Assembly (NCBI GenBank): GCA_020628475.1
Contig: JAHDFB010000001.1
Coordinates: 62,001-126,000, forward strand
Direction: 5' to 3'
Length of the DNA: 64,000 bases
Source of the DNA: Saprospiraceae bacterium
Lineage (GTDB): Bacteria; Bacteroidota; Bacteroidia; Chitinophagales; Saprospiraceae
Shown in pieces: positions 55,735 to 64,000 of this stretch. The stretch's first letter is position 1; each line of letters begins with the position of its first letter. The notes beneath the pieces were generated by a model. It had not been told where the DNA came from, did no database searches, and saw only the letters and a program-made list of their open reading frames with translations. The position numbers and the translations under genes were made by a program.

Positions 55735-57095
55735 TAGAATTAACGCAACGAATCGCTATTGTTGGAGCAGGACTATGTGGTAGTTTGTTGGCAATCAATC
55801 TGGCTCAGCGTGGCTTTAATATCAACTTGTTTGAGAAAAGGACCGACTTGAGAAAGGATACGATTGAAGGCGGAAGATCAATCAATTTAGCGCTTTCTAA
55901 TCGAGGACTGAAGGCTCTGGCTATGGTTGGTTTGGAAGCCGAGGCTCGAAAATTGTGTATTCCTATGGAGGGTAGAATGATTCATGATACCAGTGGGCAA
56001 AAACGATTTTCACAGTATAGTGGTCGTGAAAATGAATATATAAATTCCATTTCTCGAACTGGATTGAATGCATTATTGCTGGACAAGTTGGAGGAATATA
56101 GCAATGTAAATGTGTTTTTCGAAGCAGCTATAGATACGGTAGACGTCGTGAATAGCATCATTAAATATGACTATTTAGACCAGCGCTTGGAAGAATCCTT
56201 TGATGTGGTTTTTGGCACGGATGGTGCGGGTTCTCGCGTTCGAAAGAGTATTTATACAGAACTAGGAGATGAGGCGGAGTACAGCAGTGAATTCTTAGAA
56301 TATGGTTATAAAGAATTAGAAATCCCGGCCTCTGTTGATGGCGGATTTCAAATTGAGAATAATGCCTTGCATATTTGGCCAAGAGGTCATTTTATGATCA
56401 TCGCATTGCCAAATTTGGACGGTAGCTTTACGGTGACCATGTTTAATCCATACGAGGGATCGGTAGGATTTAATTCCTTGAAAGAAGATCCAGAGATTAT
56501 GGCCTATTTTCAAGAATATTTTCCAGATTTAGTTGATTTATTGCCGGCATTACAAGATGATTTTGACGATCATCCCGTGGGCCGCTTGGGAACAATCAAA
56601 TGTGCTCCTTGGCACTTTAATCAGACCTGTATTATGGGAGATGCCTGTCACGCGATCGTACCGTTTTATGGTCAAGGCATGAACGCCTCTTTTGAGGATG
56701 TCTATGTTTTTGATCAATTATTGACCGACCATATGAACAAAAGTTGGCCTGAATTATTTGAACGATTTCAGATAGAGCGGAAACCTGATACGGACGCCAT
56801 TGCAGACTTAGCACTGGATAATTTTCAAGAAATGCAAGATAAGGTGGATGATCCTGAATTTATTAAAAAACGCAAATTAGAAATGTTACTGGAAAAACGA
56901 TTTCCAGCATACTATTCGAAATACAGTTTGGTGACTTTTAAGGATGAGTTATCCTACGAACAAGCCATGACGCAAGGACGAGCTCAGGATGCTTATTTGT
57001 TGGGCTTGTGTTCGCAAGAATCTTTTCAACAGCCAGAAACAGATAAAGAATTGGAAGCTATTTTAAATGACATGAGTAAAGCGCTGAAAATATGA
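55731..57095 (+). CDS. kmo: Kynurenine 3-monooxygenase
   Basis: 454 aa FAD monooxygenase. N-terminal GxGxxG reads IAIVGAGLCGSLLAINLAQRG, and the KMO-specific EGGRSINLALSNRGLKAL binds substrate. GDACHAIVPFYGQGMNASFEDV is the second FAD motif. It hydroxylates kynurenine to 3-hydroxykynurenine using NADPH and oxygen. A C-terminal membrane anchor like the mammalian one is not visible. Translationally coupled to kynU and to the next gene (both 4-nt overlaps). Confidence 0.95.
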   Translation: MIELTQRIAIVGAGLCGSLLAINLAQRGFNINLFEKRTDLRKDTIEGGRSINLALSNRGLKALAMVGLEAEARKLCIPMEGRMIHDTSGQKRFSQYSGRENEYINSISRTGLNALLLDKLEEYSNVNVFFEAAIDTVDVVNSIIKYDYLDQRLEESFDVVFGTDGAGSRVRKSIYTELGDEAEYSSEFLEYGYKELEIPASVDGGFQIENNALHIWPRGHFMIIALPNLDGSFTVTMFNPYEGSVGFNSLKEDPEIMAYFQEYFPDLVDLLPALQDDFDDHPVGRLGTIKCAPWHFNQTCIMGDACHAIVPFYGQGMNASFEDVYVFDQLLTDHMNKSWPELFERFQIERKPDTDAIADLALDNFQEMQDKVDDPEFIKKRKLEMLLEKRFPAYYSKYSLVTFKDELSYEQAMTQGRAQDAYLLGLCSQESFQQPETDKELEAILNDMSKALKI

Positions 57096-57508
57096 ACAAG
57101 AATAAAGTACTAGAGCATCGGGCAAGACCGCTAGGAAATTACCCACATGTGAAGCGTGTAGGTGATTTCATTTATGTTAGTGGTACTAGTAGCAGAAGAG
57201 CCGATAACACCATTGAAGGGCATTCTGTTGACTCCGATGGCAATAACGTTTTGGACATTCGAATCCAAACCAAGGCGGTCCTAGAAAATATTGGTGTTTT
57301 GTTAAAAAGTATGGGTGCTGATTTATCGGACATCATAGATATCAGCTCATTTTTGGTGGATATGAAGGATTTTAAGGGTTACAATGAGGTCTACGGTAGT
57401 TATTTTAATCATGAGACTGGACCTACTCGAACGACCGTTGCCGTTCATCAATTACCGCATCCCTTATTATTAATAGAAATTAAGGCGGTCGCGTATATCG
57501 GAAAATAG
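57092..57508 (+). CDS. 2-aminomuconate deaminase (RidA family)
   Basis: 138-aa YjgF/RidA/UK114-fold protein. PHVKRVGDFIYVSGTSSRRADNTIEGH and the C-terminal GPTRTTVAVHQLPHPLLLIEIKAVAYI include the conserved Arg and Glu of the active-site cleft. The group with the longer AmnD/NbaF-type N-terminus hydrolyses 2-aminomuconate to 4-oxalocrotonate and ammonia, which fits the last pathway position. It overlaps kmo by 4 nt and is the last gene of the cluster. Confidence 0.88.
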   Translation: MNKNKVLEHRARPLGNYPHVKRVGDFIYVSGTSSRRADNTIEGHSVDSDGNNVLDIRIQTKAVLENIGVLLKSMGADLSDIIDISSFLVDMKDFKGYNEVYGSYFNHETGPTRTTVAVHQLPHPLLLIEIKAVAYIGK

Positions 57509-57569
57509 ACAGCATTTTGACCAACCATTGGAGGTATGTTCTCGTCTACAAGAATAAACCAATGGATGT

Positions 57570-59552
57570 ATGAGGAGCCTTCTATTTATTTTATTGTTTT
57601 CTTTTATAAGTACTATTCATAGTGCTCAGACCTTTGAGTTGGTCGAGGTAGGGGCTTTCGCCCAAAATAATTACAATAGTAATTCTACAAGCTGGGTTGA
57701 TTTTGATAATGATGGAGATCTTGATCTATTTGTGACCAATGGTGAACTTGGACAACCCAATGAATTTTATGAAAATTTGGGGGGAGGTCAATTCAAAAGC
57801 ATTGAAAATGAAATTACAGCTATGGATAGTTATTCGTTCAGTGCAGTTTGGGGCGATTATGACAATGATCGGGATTTAGATTTGTTGATTTCTAATGCGA
57901 ATTATAAGGAAAGTTACGGCGCAAGAAATTACTTGTTTGAAAATCAAGGAGACGGAAGTTTCGTCAGTATTACAGACATCAAGCCTATTGAAGATTTTGA
58001 TCCGACCTATGTTTCGACTTGGGTAGATTATAATAATGATGGTTGGTTGGATATATTTTCGGTGAATGCCTATGGATGGAAAGATGCGCTGTACAAAAAT
58101 AATGGTGATAAAACATTTACAAAGATAGAAGGGAATGATATGGTTGAGCGAGCTTCTCATCATATCAGCTGTGCATGGAGCGATTATGATAACGATGGAG
58201 ATCAGGATGTTTTAATCATCAATGCCGATTCATTTGATGGTCTCAAATTATACAGAAATGATGGAGAAGATCAGTTTACTGCGGTTGATAATAACTTGAC
58301 CTTGGAAAAATTTGAGGCGCCGCGAAGTGCCAGCTGGGGAGACTACAACAATGATGGTTGGATGGATGTCGTCGTGGTTGATCGAGAGGACGATGATGTG
58401 GTATTTAAAAATGTCAATGGCAGTTTTAGTAAACTAAGTACGTCGGAAATCCAAGTGTCCGATGCTTTTTCAGGTAATGGAAGTCAATGGGGAGATTTTG
58501 ACAATGACGGAGACTTAGATTTAGTATTGTCGCATCATTTCGATGAAAAATCAGAGTTTCATCGTAACAATGGAAACGGTACGTTTACGAAAATTGAAAC
58601 AGAATGGAATAATGCTGGAGACGGTTTTGCTTGGTCCATTTCCGGTGTGGATGTCAATCAAGATGGCCGGTTGGATATTTTTCAATCCAATCGATTTAGC
58701 GGCGCGGGCACAGGGTCTGCAGGATATAAGAATTTTTTATTTCTGAATGATTCTGAAATTTGCAATAGCAGTTTGTTGGTTTCACTAGCAGGTATCGAAT
58801 CGAATACTTACGGATTAGGTGCTAAAATCATTGTTCGTGGACAAGATGCTGATGAAAATCCTATTTACATCAAACGAGAAATGCGCTGTCTTTCAGGAGG
58901 TGGTTATTCTACGCAAAATGGATTAATCGCCCATTTTGGAATGAACAATATAGAGATTCTAGAATCTATAGAGGTACAATGGCCTTCTGGGAAAGTTTTA
59001 GAATATTCAGATTTTGAAGACAATCATCATCTACGACTTTGGGAAGATGGACAGATAGAGTATTTGGGGTCACTTAATCAATTGGCGATCAACGAATTTC
59101 GATCAGATCAATGTCCATATGAAGTCAACCGTCTAGAGGCAACTCATAATATAGGAGATGTTCAATGGTATTTAAATGGCGATAACTATTCCAATGAAAC
59201 CATGATCGATGTTCCTGAAGTACCAGAAATACAGCAATATATAGCCGAAGACATGTGTGAAAATCGAGATACCGTGGATATCGTTCGATCGAGCCTTCAA
59301 TCAACGATGTTTCCAAATCCTGCAGTGGATGATGTTCGTTTCATATTTTCTGGACAATCCATCGATTCTAAAGCCTCCATCCGATTGTTTGATATTTCTG
59401 GAAAATTCATTCAGGAAAACCATTTTGACTTGCAACAGGGATCAGGAATTTATAAACTAAGTACGAAGCATTTACCGGCAGGAGCCTATGCCGTTGAAAT
59501 TAGCTCTTCCTGTTGGTCTGAAACCAAGAAGTTGGTGAAAATTAGGTTGTAA
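57570..59552 (+). CDS. FG-GAP/ASPIC T9SS-sorted protein
   Basis: 660 aa. A signal peptide (STIHSAQ) is followed by at least six FG-GAP/VCBS repeats with Ca-loops (DFDNDGDLDLF, DYDNDRDLDLL, DYNNDGWLDIF, DYDNDGDQDVL, DYNNDGWMDVV, DFDNDGDLDLV). An ASPIC/UnbV domain follows (YSTQNGLIAHFGMNNIEILESIEVQWPSGK). The C-terminal T9SS type A domain is PNPAVDDVRFIFSGQ...LPAGAYAVEISS. It is a shorter paralogue of the 14988 gene and lies 61 nt after the kynurenine cluster; cotranscription is uncertain. Confidence 0.88.
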   Translation: MRSLLFILLFSFISTIHSAQTFELVEVGAFAQNNYNSNSTSWVDFDNDGDLDLFVTNGELGQPNEFYENLGGGQFKSIENEITAMDSYSFSAVWGDYDNDRDLDLLISNANYKESYGARNYLFENQGDGSFVSITDIKPIEDFDPTYVSTWVDYNNDGWLDIFSVNAYGWKDALYKNNGDKTFTKIEGNDMVERASHHISCAWSDYDNDGDQDVLIINADSFDGLKLYRNDGEDQFTAVDNNLTLEKFEAPRSASWGDYNNDGWMDVVVVDREDDDVVFKNVNGSFSKLSTSEIQVSDAFSGNGSQWGDFDNDGDLDLVLSHHFDEKSEFHRNNGNGTFTKIETEWNNAGDGFAWSISGVDVNQDGRLDIFQSNRFSGAGTGSAGYKNFLFLNDSEICNSSLLVSLAGIESNTYGLGAKIIVRGQDADENPIYIKREMRCLSGGGYSTQNGLIAHFGMNNIEILESIEVQWPSGKVLEYSDFEDNHHLRLWEDGQIEYLGSLNQLAINEFRSDQCPYEVNRLEATHNIGDVQWYLNGDNYSNETMIDVPEVPEIQQYIAEDMCENRDTVDIVRSSLQSTMFPNPAVDDVRFIFSGQSIDSKASIRLFDISGKFIQENHFDLQQGSGIYKLSTKHLPAGAYAVEISSSCWSETKKLVKIRL

Positions 59553-59593
59553 TGTCTTTTTAAGTTGTATAAGTTGTTGACAATTAGATTGAT

Positions 59594-59607
59594 AGGTATT
59601 AATACCT
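59594..59607. promoter_or_regulatory. Perfect 14-bp palindrome (possible operator)
   Basis: AGGTATTAATACCT is a perfect palindrome about 100 bp before the 59704 gene. A second inverted repeat, CCTATA-TCTT-TATAGG (59654-59669), lies closer to the start. Either could bind a dimeric regulator. Confidence 0.35.
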
Positions 59608-59703
59608 GTTTTTAGTAGGAATATTCTCAAATGTTCGATAGGGAACTGAATAGCCTATATCTTTATAGGTATACAATTATTTGACCCTATTAAACAACAA
59701 GTT

Positions 59704-61533
59704 ATGCGAACGAAAACAATTCCAATTTTTCTTCTGGCATTCCTGTTTTTACATTCATCTTGTGAAGAAGCTATGCAAGATGCTGGTGGAAATTCTAGCA
59801 CTGCAACACTGAAAGCATTCAATACTCCAGCCTTTATAGGCAAAAAGGATGTTGCTTCTTTATCAAAGACCGAGCAACGCTCATTTTTTGAGGCTTGGAA
59901 TGATTATGTAAATGGATGGACAGAAAATGCAATCAATGTAGGATTGCAACCAGAAAATACTAATTCCTTACCTGGACCTTATTATTTCAATCCTTTGAAA
60001 GAGAATCCAGATTCTCCAAGTATCACGGTTCCGGTCCGTTGGAACGCATTTCCTTATCGCGTTCGATTTTATTATGCTGATCAAGTGGCGGAGAAATTTA
60101 AAAATGATAGTATTCAAATTGGTGGGGTACAATATCCAATGAGCACCTATGCACTTTATGAATTAGCCGACCTGGGACCAGATGGTTTTAAAGATAAGTA
60201 TCCGAATTTTAATCAAAACGTTGTACCGAAAGATTTATGTGGAAATACCAAGTTTGGAAATCAAGCATTTACTCCTATTGGACCACGAGGCTGGTTGGAT
60301 GAGTACAACGAATTCTCTGTAAGACGTGATGAAACTGGTGAAATAACCTCTGCGATGTTTACGAGTGAAAACCCAGAGTATTATTGGACGCTCTGGTCGG
60401 TTTCACCGGAATCTGTATTGGAGATTTATCGAAAAACGCTAGGGAATCCAAATATTCCAATGGATGATTTAATATTAACGGTTGATGGAGAAAAAGTTAG
60501 GACTCCGACGGGTTATGCTTATAATCCAATTAACAAGTGGAATAGTGGAACGAGTATGGATGAAAATGGTGGAGGTGCTATTCATTTAACGAGTTCTCCG
60601 AATGAGTTAAGTGCAGAGATTATATTGGCAGCTGGAGCTTGTATTCCAAGACCAACAGAAGGCGTGCATTTTAGAAATAATGTTTCTAATGATTTGATCT
60701 GTTGTGCGAGTTATGGACGTCGCTTTAGAAATAGTGACCCGCATATTGGGCAATCAGTCAATCAAGCGATTGCGAACCGAGATTTAAAACTAGCAGGAAC
60801 CTTATTAAATCCAGTTGGTCTTTATATGCAACTACCCAATTTTGATCTTTTTTCATTACCGGCAGACTTGGAGGAAAAAGGATATAGTTTTGAGGACTGT
60901 TGGCATATATTAAGAGGGGAGGCGAGTAGCGATTATTATCCGAACAGTACCATATTACGGGCAGAATTTAGGATTCCGCCGGAGTGGAATATAAAGGCAA
61001 GTGATATCACGGTTGCAGGTAATCCATTGCTGTTTGCATCTCAGATTTCTGAAACGGCAGAAGTTCAATTGGTTGCCGTTTCAAAAACGATGCCGCAAGC
61101 GGCTCCTATTCAATCTTGTGTGCAAGAACGGGAAACCGTGTTGCCATCGGTTTCTTTGGCTATGTACAAGCCTACATTTGATGGATTTGTTGCGAGTGGA
61201 GTAGATACATTGAGTAATTTTAGTTCTAATCCCGTTAGTTTGGCAGCCAATAGTTCTCAAGATCAGGTTTATATTATTCTAGGTGGATTTGATCAATCCG
61301 CTACCGATTTCGATATTGATTTTTTGAGTACTTCTACCAATGAGTCCGTTGATATGGAATTTCAAATACAAGAAGTAACTCCGAAAAATTTTGAAGGGTC
61401 TCCTTCTTTATTCCTTCTTGGAACGATGCAAGCAGGCGAAGTGCCTGAAGGTGGAGTTTCCATACAAGTGACAAATGCTCAGGATACGAGCCAAGTTTCT
61501 GCGATCACACCTGCCTATTTTCGTGTGAAGTAA
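59704..61533 (+). CDS. Unrecognised exported protein, cytochrome partner
   Basis: 609 aa. Signal peptide ending HSSC|EEA, with a non-ideal lipobox. No standard family is named. Conserved-looking blocks: PVRWNAFPYRVRFYYADQVAEKF, WLDEYNEFSVRRDETGEITSAMFTSENPEYYWTL, YNPINKWNSGTSMDENGGGAIHLTSSPNELSAEIILAAGA, DLICCASYGRRFRNSDPHIGQSVNQAI and LLNPVGLYMQLP. The His/Cys-rich DPHIG and ICCASYGRR segments could be metal or active-site residues. It pairs with a cytochrome c-like gene 28 nt downstream. A periplasmic redox enzyme is plausible but unproven. Confidence 0.6.
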   Translation: MRTKTIPIFLLAFLFLHSSCEEAMQDAGGNSSTATLKAFNTPAFIGKKDVASLSKTEQRSFFEAWNDYVNGWTENAINVGLQPENTNSLPGPYYFNPLKENPDSPSITVPVRWNAFPYRVRFYYADQVAEKFKNDSIQIGGVQYPMSTYALYELADLGPDGFKDKYPNFNQNVVPKDLCGNTKFGNQAFTPIGPRGWLDEYNEFSVRRDETGEITSAMFTSENPEYYWTLWSVSPESVLEIYRKTLGNPNIPMDDLILTVDGEKVRTPTGYAYNPINKWNSGTSMDENGGGAIHLTSSPNELSAEIILAAGACIPRPTEGVHFRNNVSNDLICCASYGRRFRNSDPHIGQSVNQAIANRDLKLAGTLLNPVGLYMQLPNFDLFSLPADLEEKGYSFEDCWHILRGEASSDYYPNSTILRAEFRIPPEWNIKASDITVAGNPLLFASQISETAEVQLVAVSKTMPQAAPIQSCVQERETVLPSVSLAMYKPTFDGFVASGVDTLSNFSSNPVSLAANSSQDQVYIILGGFDQSATDFDIDFLSTSTNESVDMEFQIQEVTPKNFEGSPSLFLLGTMQAGEVPEGGVSIQVTNAQDTSQVSAITPAYFRVK

Positions 61534-61561
61534 TTATTGTCCATCCTTAAAAGAAAATCTA

Positions 61562-62947
61562 ATGAAATCTACCATATTTATTATATTATTTGCACTGGGA
61601 TCTCTCTTTATCATATTCTCTAGTGCCACTTCCAAGTCAGATCAAAATGCTGATTTAACCATCGTTTGTTCAGACTTTTCTATATCCTCGACTGTCCCCA
61701 CGGATGCACTCATATTAAATCAATATTGCGCCAATGCTTTCGCTTGGGAAGCATTTTTAGCCTTGAATTGGCCCGCTAAAAAGAATGGAAGCGGTGGTTA
61801 TGTAGATGGTGTTCCAGCGGATGTTCCATTTTCAGAAGTGGGAGAACCTGGGGATTTAAGTCCGACGGTTTGGGAAACCTATGCAGATGCGAATGCTGTA
61901 TTTACTAATACTGCTCCACCAAAGTGGGAAGAAAATCAAATTGTCCCATTGGGACCGGGAGAAGATTGTTCCGAGTCTAAAATTATGCGCTTTTTTAATA
62001 AGCAAACATCTCCTCAGGAGGAGGACATTCAAGATTTATTTCAAGCTACTGGAGAGGAATGGCTGATTGCTCAAAATTCTGGTTTGGTTTGGTATGAGGT
62101 TTTAGTAAATAAAAAAGAATTTGAATTTATTTATAACAAGAAGTTGTATGATCAAGACAGTCTTTGGGCATATGGTGAACGAGAAGGAGCCATTTGGTTA
62201 CCGGAGGGAGCTATGGAATTAAAGGCATCTTGGTTGCAATTTTCGGATGAAGCCTATGAAAATAATGAGAATAATATTCAGGAGCGGTATAAAATCGTAC
62301 GAGCTTGTGTGCCAAGATCTGTTGCTTTTGATGAAAAAGGCAATTTGATACTCGAAGATTATCAACCGACCTATATTGGTTTGGTCGGATTGCATATAAT
62401 TACGAAAACACCTACTGCACCTCAGTTGATTTGGGCTACTTTTGAACAGGTGGATAATGTACCAACTGAAGGAACGGATGAAATGAGTAATAATTACACC
62501 TTCTACAATGCCTCCTGTTCTGAGAGGTGTGAAGTCAATACTCCTTTTCCTGTCGTAAAAGGTGAACCTGTCGATACTTCGATTCCTAATCAAACTACTC
62601 GGTTAAAAATGAATAGTATTGGGTCAGATGCCGTTGAAATGAATAAGGTAGCTAAAAAACTTATCACGGAACAGAATCCCAACTCCGTTTGGCAACATTA
62701 TCAATTAATAAATGCTCAGTGGCCGAATACGGCCTTGTCTGACGTGATGAATGGAACGGGTAATTCTTTAGAAAATGGAGGGGCATATCCAACGGTTCAA
62801 GTCATGGGCAATCCTGTATCTGAGACCTATATTCAGGAAATCAGTTGTATTGAGTGCCATGATGGATCAACGATCAGTAGAGGTGGAAAAACTTTGACCA
62901 CTGGATATAGTTTCGTTTTCTTGAAAGCTCAAAAACAAACCAATTAA
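61562..62947 (+). CDS. Exported protein with C-terminal single-heme cytochrome c motif
   Basis: 461 aa. N-terminal signal peptide (LFIIFSSATS). The body has a WEAFLALNWPAKKNG ... VWETYADANAVF pattern also seen, from memory, in unnamed bacterial secreted proteins. Near the C-terminus, SCIECHDGS (Cys429, Cys432, His433) is a CxxCH heme c site. It probably transfers electrons to or from the 609-aa protein encoded just upstream. A distal Met heme ligand cannot be assigned. A strong terminator follows the gene. Confidence 0.6.
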   Translation: MKSTIFIILFALGSLFIIFSSATSKSDQNADLTIVCSDFSISSTVPTDALILNQYCANAFAWEAFLALNWPAKKNGSGGYVDGVPADVPFSEVGEPGDLSPTVWETYADANAVFTNTAPPKWEENQIVPLGPGEDCSESKIMRFFNKQTSPQEEDIQDLFQATGEEWLIAQNSGLVWYEVLVNKKEFEFIYNKKLYDQDSLWAYGEREGAIWLPEGAMELKASWLQFSDEAYENNENNIQERYKIVRACVPRSVAFDEKGNLILEDYQPTYIGLVGLHIITKTPTAPQLIWATFEQVDNVPTEGTDEMSNNYTFYNASCSERCEVNTPFPVVKGEPVDTSIPNQTTRLKMNSIGSDAVEMNKVAKKLITEQNPNSVWQHYQLINAQWPNTALSDVMNGTGNSLENGGAYPTVQVMGNPVSETYIQEISCIECHDGSTISRGGKTLTTGYSFVFLKAQKQTN

Positions 62948-62979
62948 GACATATATGTTCATTTATTCTTAATGAATGT

Positions 62980-63029
62980 AAGGAATGATTTATAGCCAAT
63001 CGTAGCGCTTATAAATCATTCCTTTTTTT
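62980..63029 (+). terminator. Strong terminator of the cytochrome unit
   Basis: AAGGAATGATTTATA ... TATAAATCATTCCTT, a perfect 15-bp stem with a 15-nt loop, then TTTTT, 33 nt after the stop. The rest of 62948-63221 holds only a minor hairpin (AGAGTTT-TTG-AAACTCT at 63117-63133). Confidence 0.9.
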
Positions 63030-63221
63030 ATACTTGTTAATAGCAGAATCTAAACCCTTAAGAGCTTGTTAATTTCCTATTAAAACTCCTGAAAAAGGTT
63101 CCGATTTATTCAAATTAGAGTTTTTGAAACTCTGTAAAAGTCCGTATATGCTAGTTTTACTTTTATTATGAAACACTACGATGTGTCCAGCATTGTAGTA
63201 TTTATTAAAACAAATTAAATC

Positions 63222-64000
63222 ATGTTAAAAATGAAAGTAAAAAGAAATGTAATGAGTTTCAGTTTGGTCATGTTATTCGGATGCTTACTGATAAGTTGTA
63301 CCAAACCAAGATATCATTCGAGCACATTAAAGGACGAATTGAATAATGCCACATTTGTGGAAATTATTGAAGAAAATCTTACAAAATTACCAGCAGGTGC
63401 TCAGGTTGCTATTGGAATCATTGATCAAGAAGATACCGAATTTATCGGCGTTATGAATGATCAAGAAACCCTAAGAAGTATTGAAAATGAGGAACGTATT
63501 TTCGAAATTGGTTCTATTACGAAAATTTTCACGAGTATTTGTTTGTCTGATTTGGTTTTGTCCAATGAAGCGAGTCTAGAGGAAACCATCCAAGATCAAT
63601 TCGATTTTTCCCTTCATGAAGGGCATGATATCACCCTGAAACAATTGGCAAATCATACTTCAGGTATGCCTAGGCTTCCTTCGAATTTAATTTCATGGAA
63701 TGATTTTGATGATCAAGATCCTTATGCGTCTTATGACTTTGATAAATTTAAAGGCTATTTGGAAAACAAACTTAAACTTAAGTCGGAGAGTGGTACGGAA
63801 TATTTATATTCCAATTTAGCTACTGGAATGCTTGGATATATATTAGCGCAAAAACGCAATAGCACATATGAGGAATTACTGCAAGAAAGTGTTTTTAAAC
63901 CTCTAAATATGGATCAATCCACCACTTTATTGGATAAAGTGGATATGGAGAAACTCGTTGAACCAAGAAATAAAAAAGGAAAAATTGTGTCGCATTGGAA
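63222..64000 (+). CDS. Serine beta-lactamase-family hydrolase lipoprotein, 3' truncated
   Basis: This gene is absent from the track because it runs off the window. From the ATG at 63222 (or 63231) it reads through a lipoprotein signal (CLLISC|TKP). The penicillin-binding fold is marked by SITKIFTS (SxxK, catalytic Ser and Lys) and YSN in TEYLYSNLATGML. The third motif (KTG-like) would be beyond the window. It belongs to the class C beta-lactamase/esterase/peptidase group; antibiotic resistance cannot be inferred. It follows a terminator and so has its own promoter. Confidence 0.85.
   Translation, partial: MLKMKVKRNVMSFSLVMLFGCLLISCTKPRYHSSTLKDELNNATFVEIIEENLTKLPAGAQVAIGIIDQEDTEFIGVMNDQETLRSIENEERIFEIGSITKIFTSICLSDLVLSNEASLEETIQDQFDFSLHEGHDITLKQLANHTSGMPRLPSNLISWNDFDDQDPYASYDFDKFKGYLENKLKLKSESGTEYLYSNLATGMLGYILAQKRNSTYEELLQESVFKPLNMDQSTTLLDKVDMEKLVEPRNKKGKIVSHW

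Noticed and set aside
62219-62593. 124-aa minus-strand ORF within the cytochrome c-like gene
   Set aside because: It is a shadow of a long, signal-peptide-bearing plus-strand gene with a heme motif and terminator.

Overview
The window is about 40% GC by eye and comes from a Bacteroidota chromosome, probably a Saprospiria/Flavobacteriia-type marine or environmental lineage; the class cannot be fixed from the sequence alone. The signs are a PorT-type type IX secretion (T9SS) barrel next to ubiE, several secreted proteins with T9SS type A C-terminal sorting domains, a TonB-dependent receptor with an N-terminal carboxypeptidase-regulatory-like domain, DUF3822-rsmD synteny, and many exact TAnnTTTG -7 promoter elements, often only 8-35 nt from the start codon. 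No phage, insertion sequence, CRISPR or rRNA was seen. There is one tRNA, Ser(TGA).

Layout. 1-6 kb: a truncated PA14/OmpA protein, the Ada alkylation-response protein, lipoproteins and a SUKH-like protein. 5.6-12.6 kb: porT, ubiE, gyrA, a TPR protein and fmt. 12.6-17.8 kb: a double cupin, a methyltransferase and a large FG-GAP/ASPIC T9SS protein. 17.8-22.1 kb (minus): a maltose-phosphorylase operon (pgmB, GH65, GH13 lipoprotein). 22.2-27.8 kb (minus): an operon of ppk1, purB, an LEA-like repeat protein and a SWIM zinc-finger protein. 28-32 kb: DUF697-SHOCT protein, tsaD, and a conserved hypothetical-DUF3822-rsmD operon. 32-36.7 kb: a secreted beta-helix protein and a TonB-dependent receptor behind a six-unit, 11-bp-periodic operator array that looks like tandem Pho boxes. 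37-39 kb: small and lineage-specific genes. 39.4-46.7 kb: pyrR-pyrB, an aldo/keto reductase, tpiA, a barrel protein, and a pyrG-SpoU methyltransferase-MOSC operon.

47.6-57.5 kb ends in the most coherent metabolic unit. Seven closely packed plus-strand genes encode the kynurenine/3-hydroxyanthranilate/2-aminomuconate route of tryptophan degradation: kynurenine monooxygenase, kynureninase, 3-hydroxyanthranilate dioxygenase, ACMS decarboxylase, aminomuconate-semialdehyde dehydrogenase, aminomuconate deaminase and oxalocrotonate decarboxylase. Tryptophan 2,3-dioxygenase, a clear formamidase, and the hydratase and aldolase steps are not in the window. An alpha/beta hydrolase lipoprotein and a class-V PLP enzyme lie directly upstream. 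57.6-64 kb holds a second FG-GAP/ASPIC T9SS protein, an unrecognised exported protein paired with a single-heme cytochrome c-like protein, and a truncated serine beta-lactamase-family lipoprotein.

Four GC-rich intergenic islands stand out from the AT-rich background: one of a GGGCGT...GACGCGG type, and three that look like diverged copies of one REP-like family. The most promising leads for new biology are the Pho-like array with its secreted beta-helix/receptor pair, the unknown exported protein plus cytochrome pair at 59.7-62.9 kb, a 36-residue small ORF with its own terminator, and an RsmD homologue whose catalytic DPPY motif reads GPPY.
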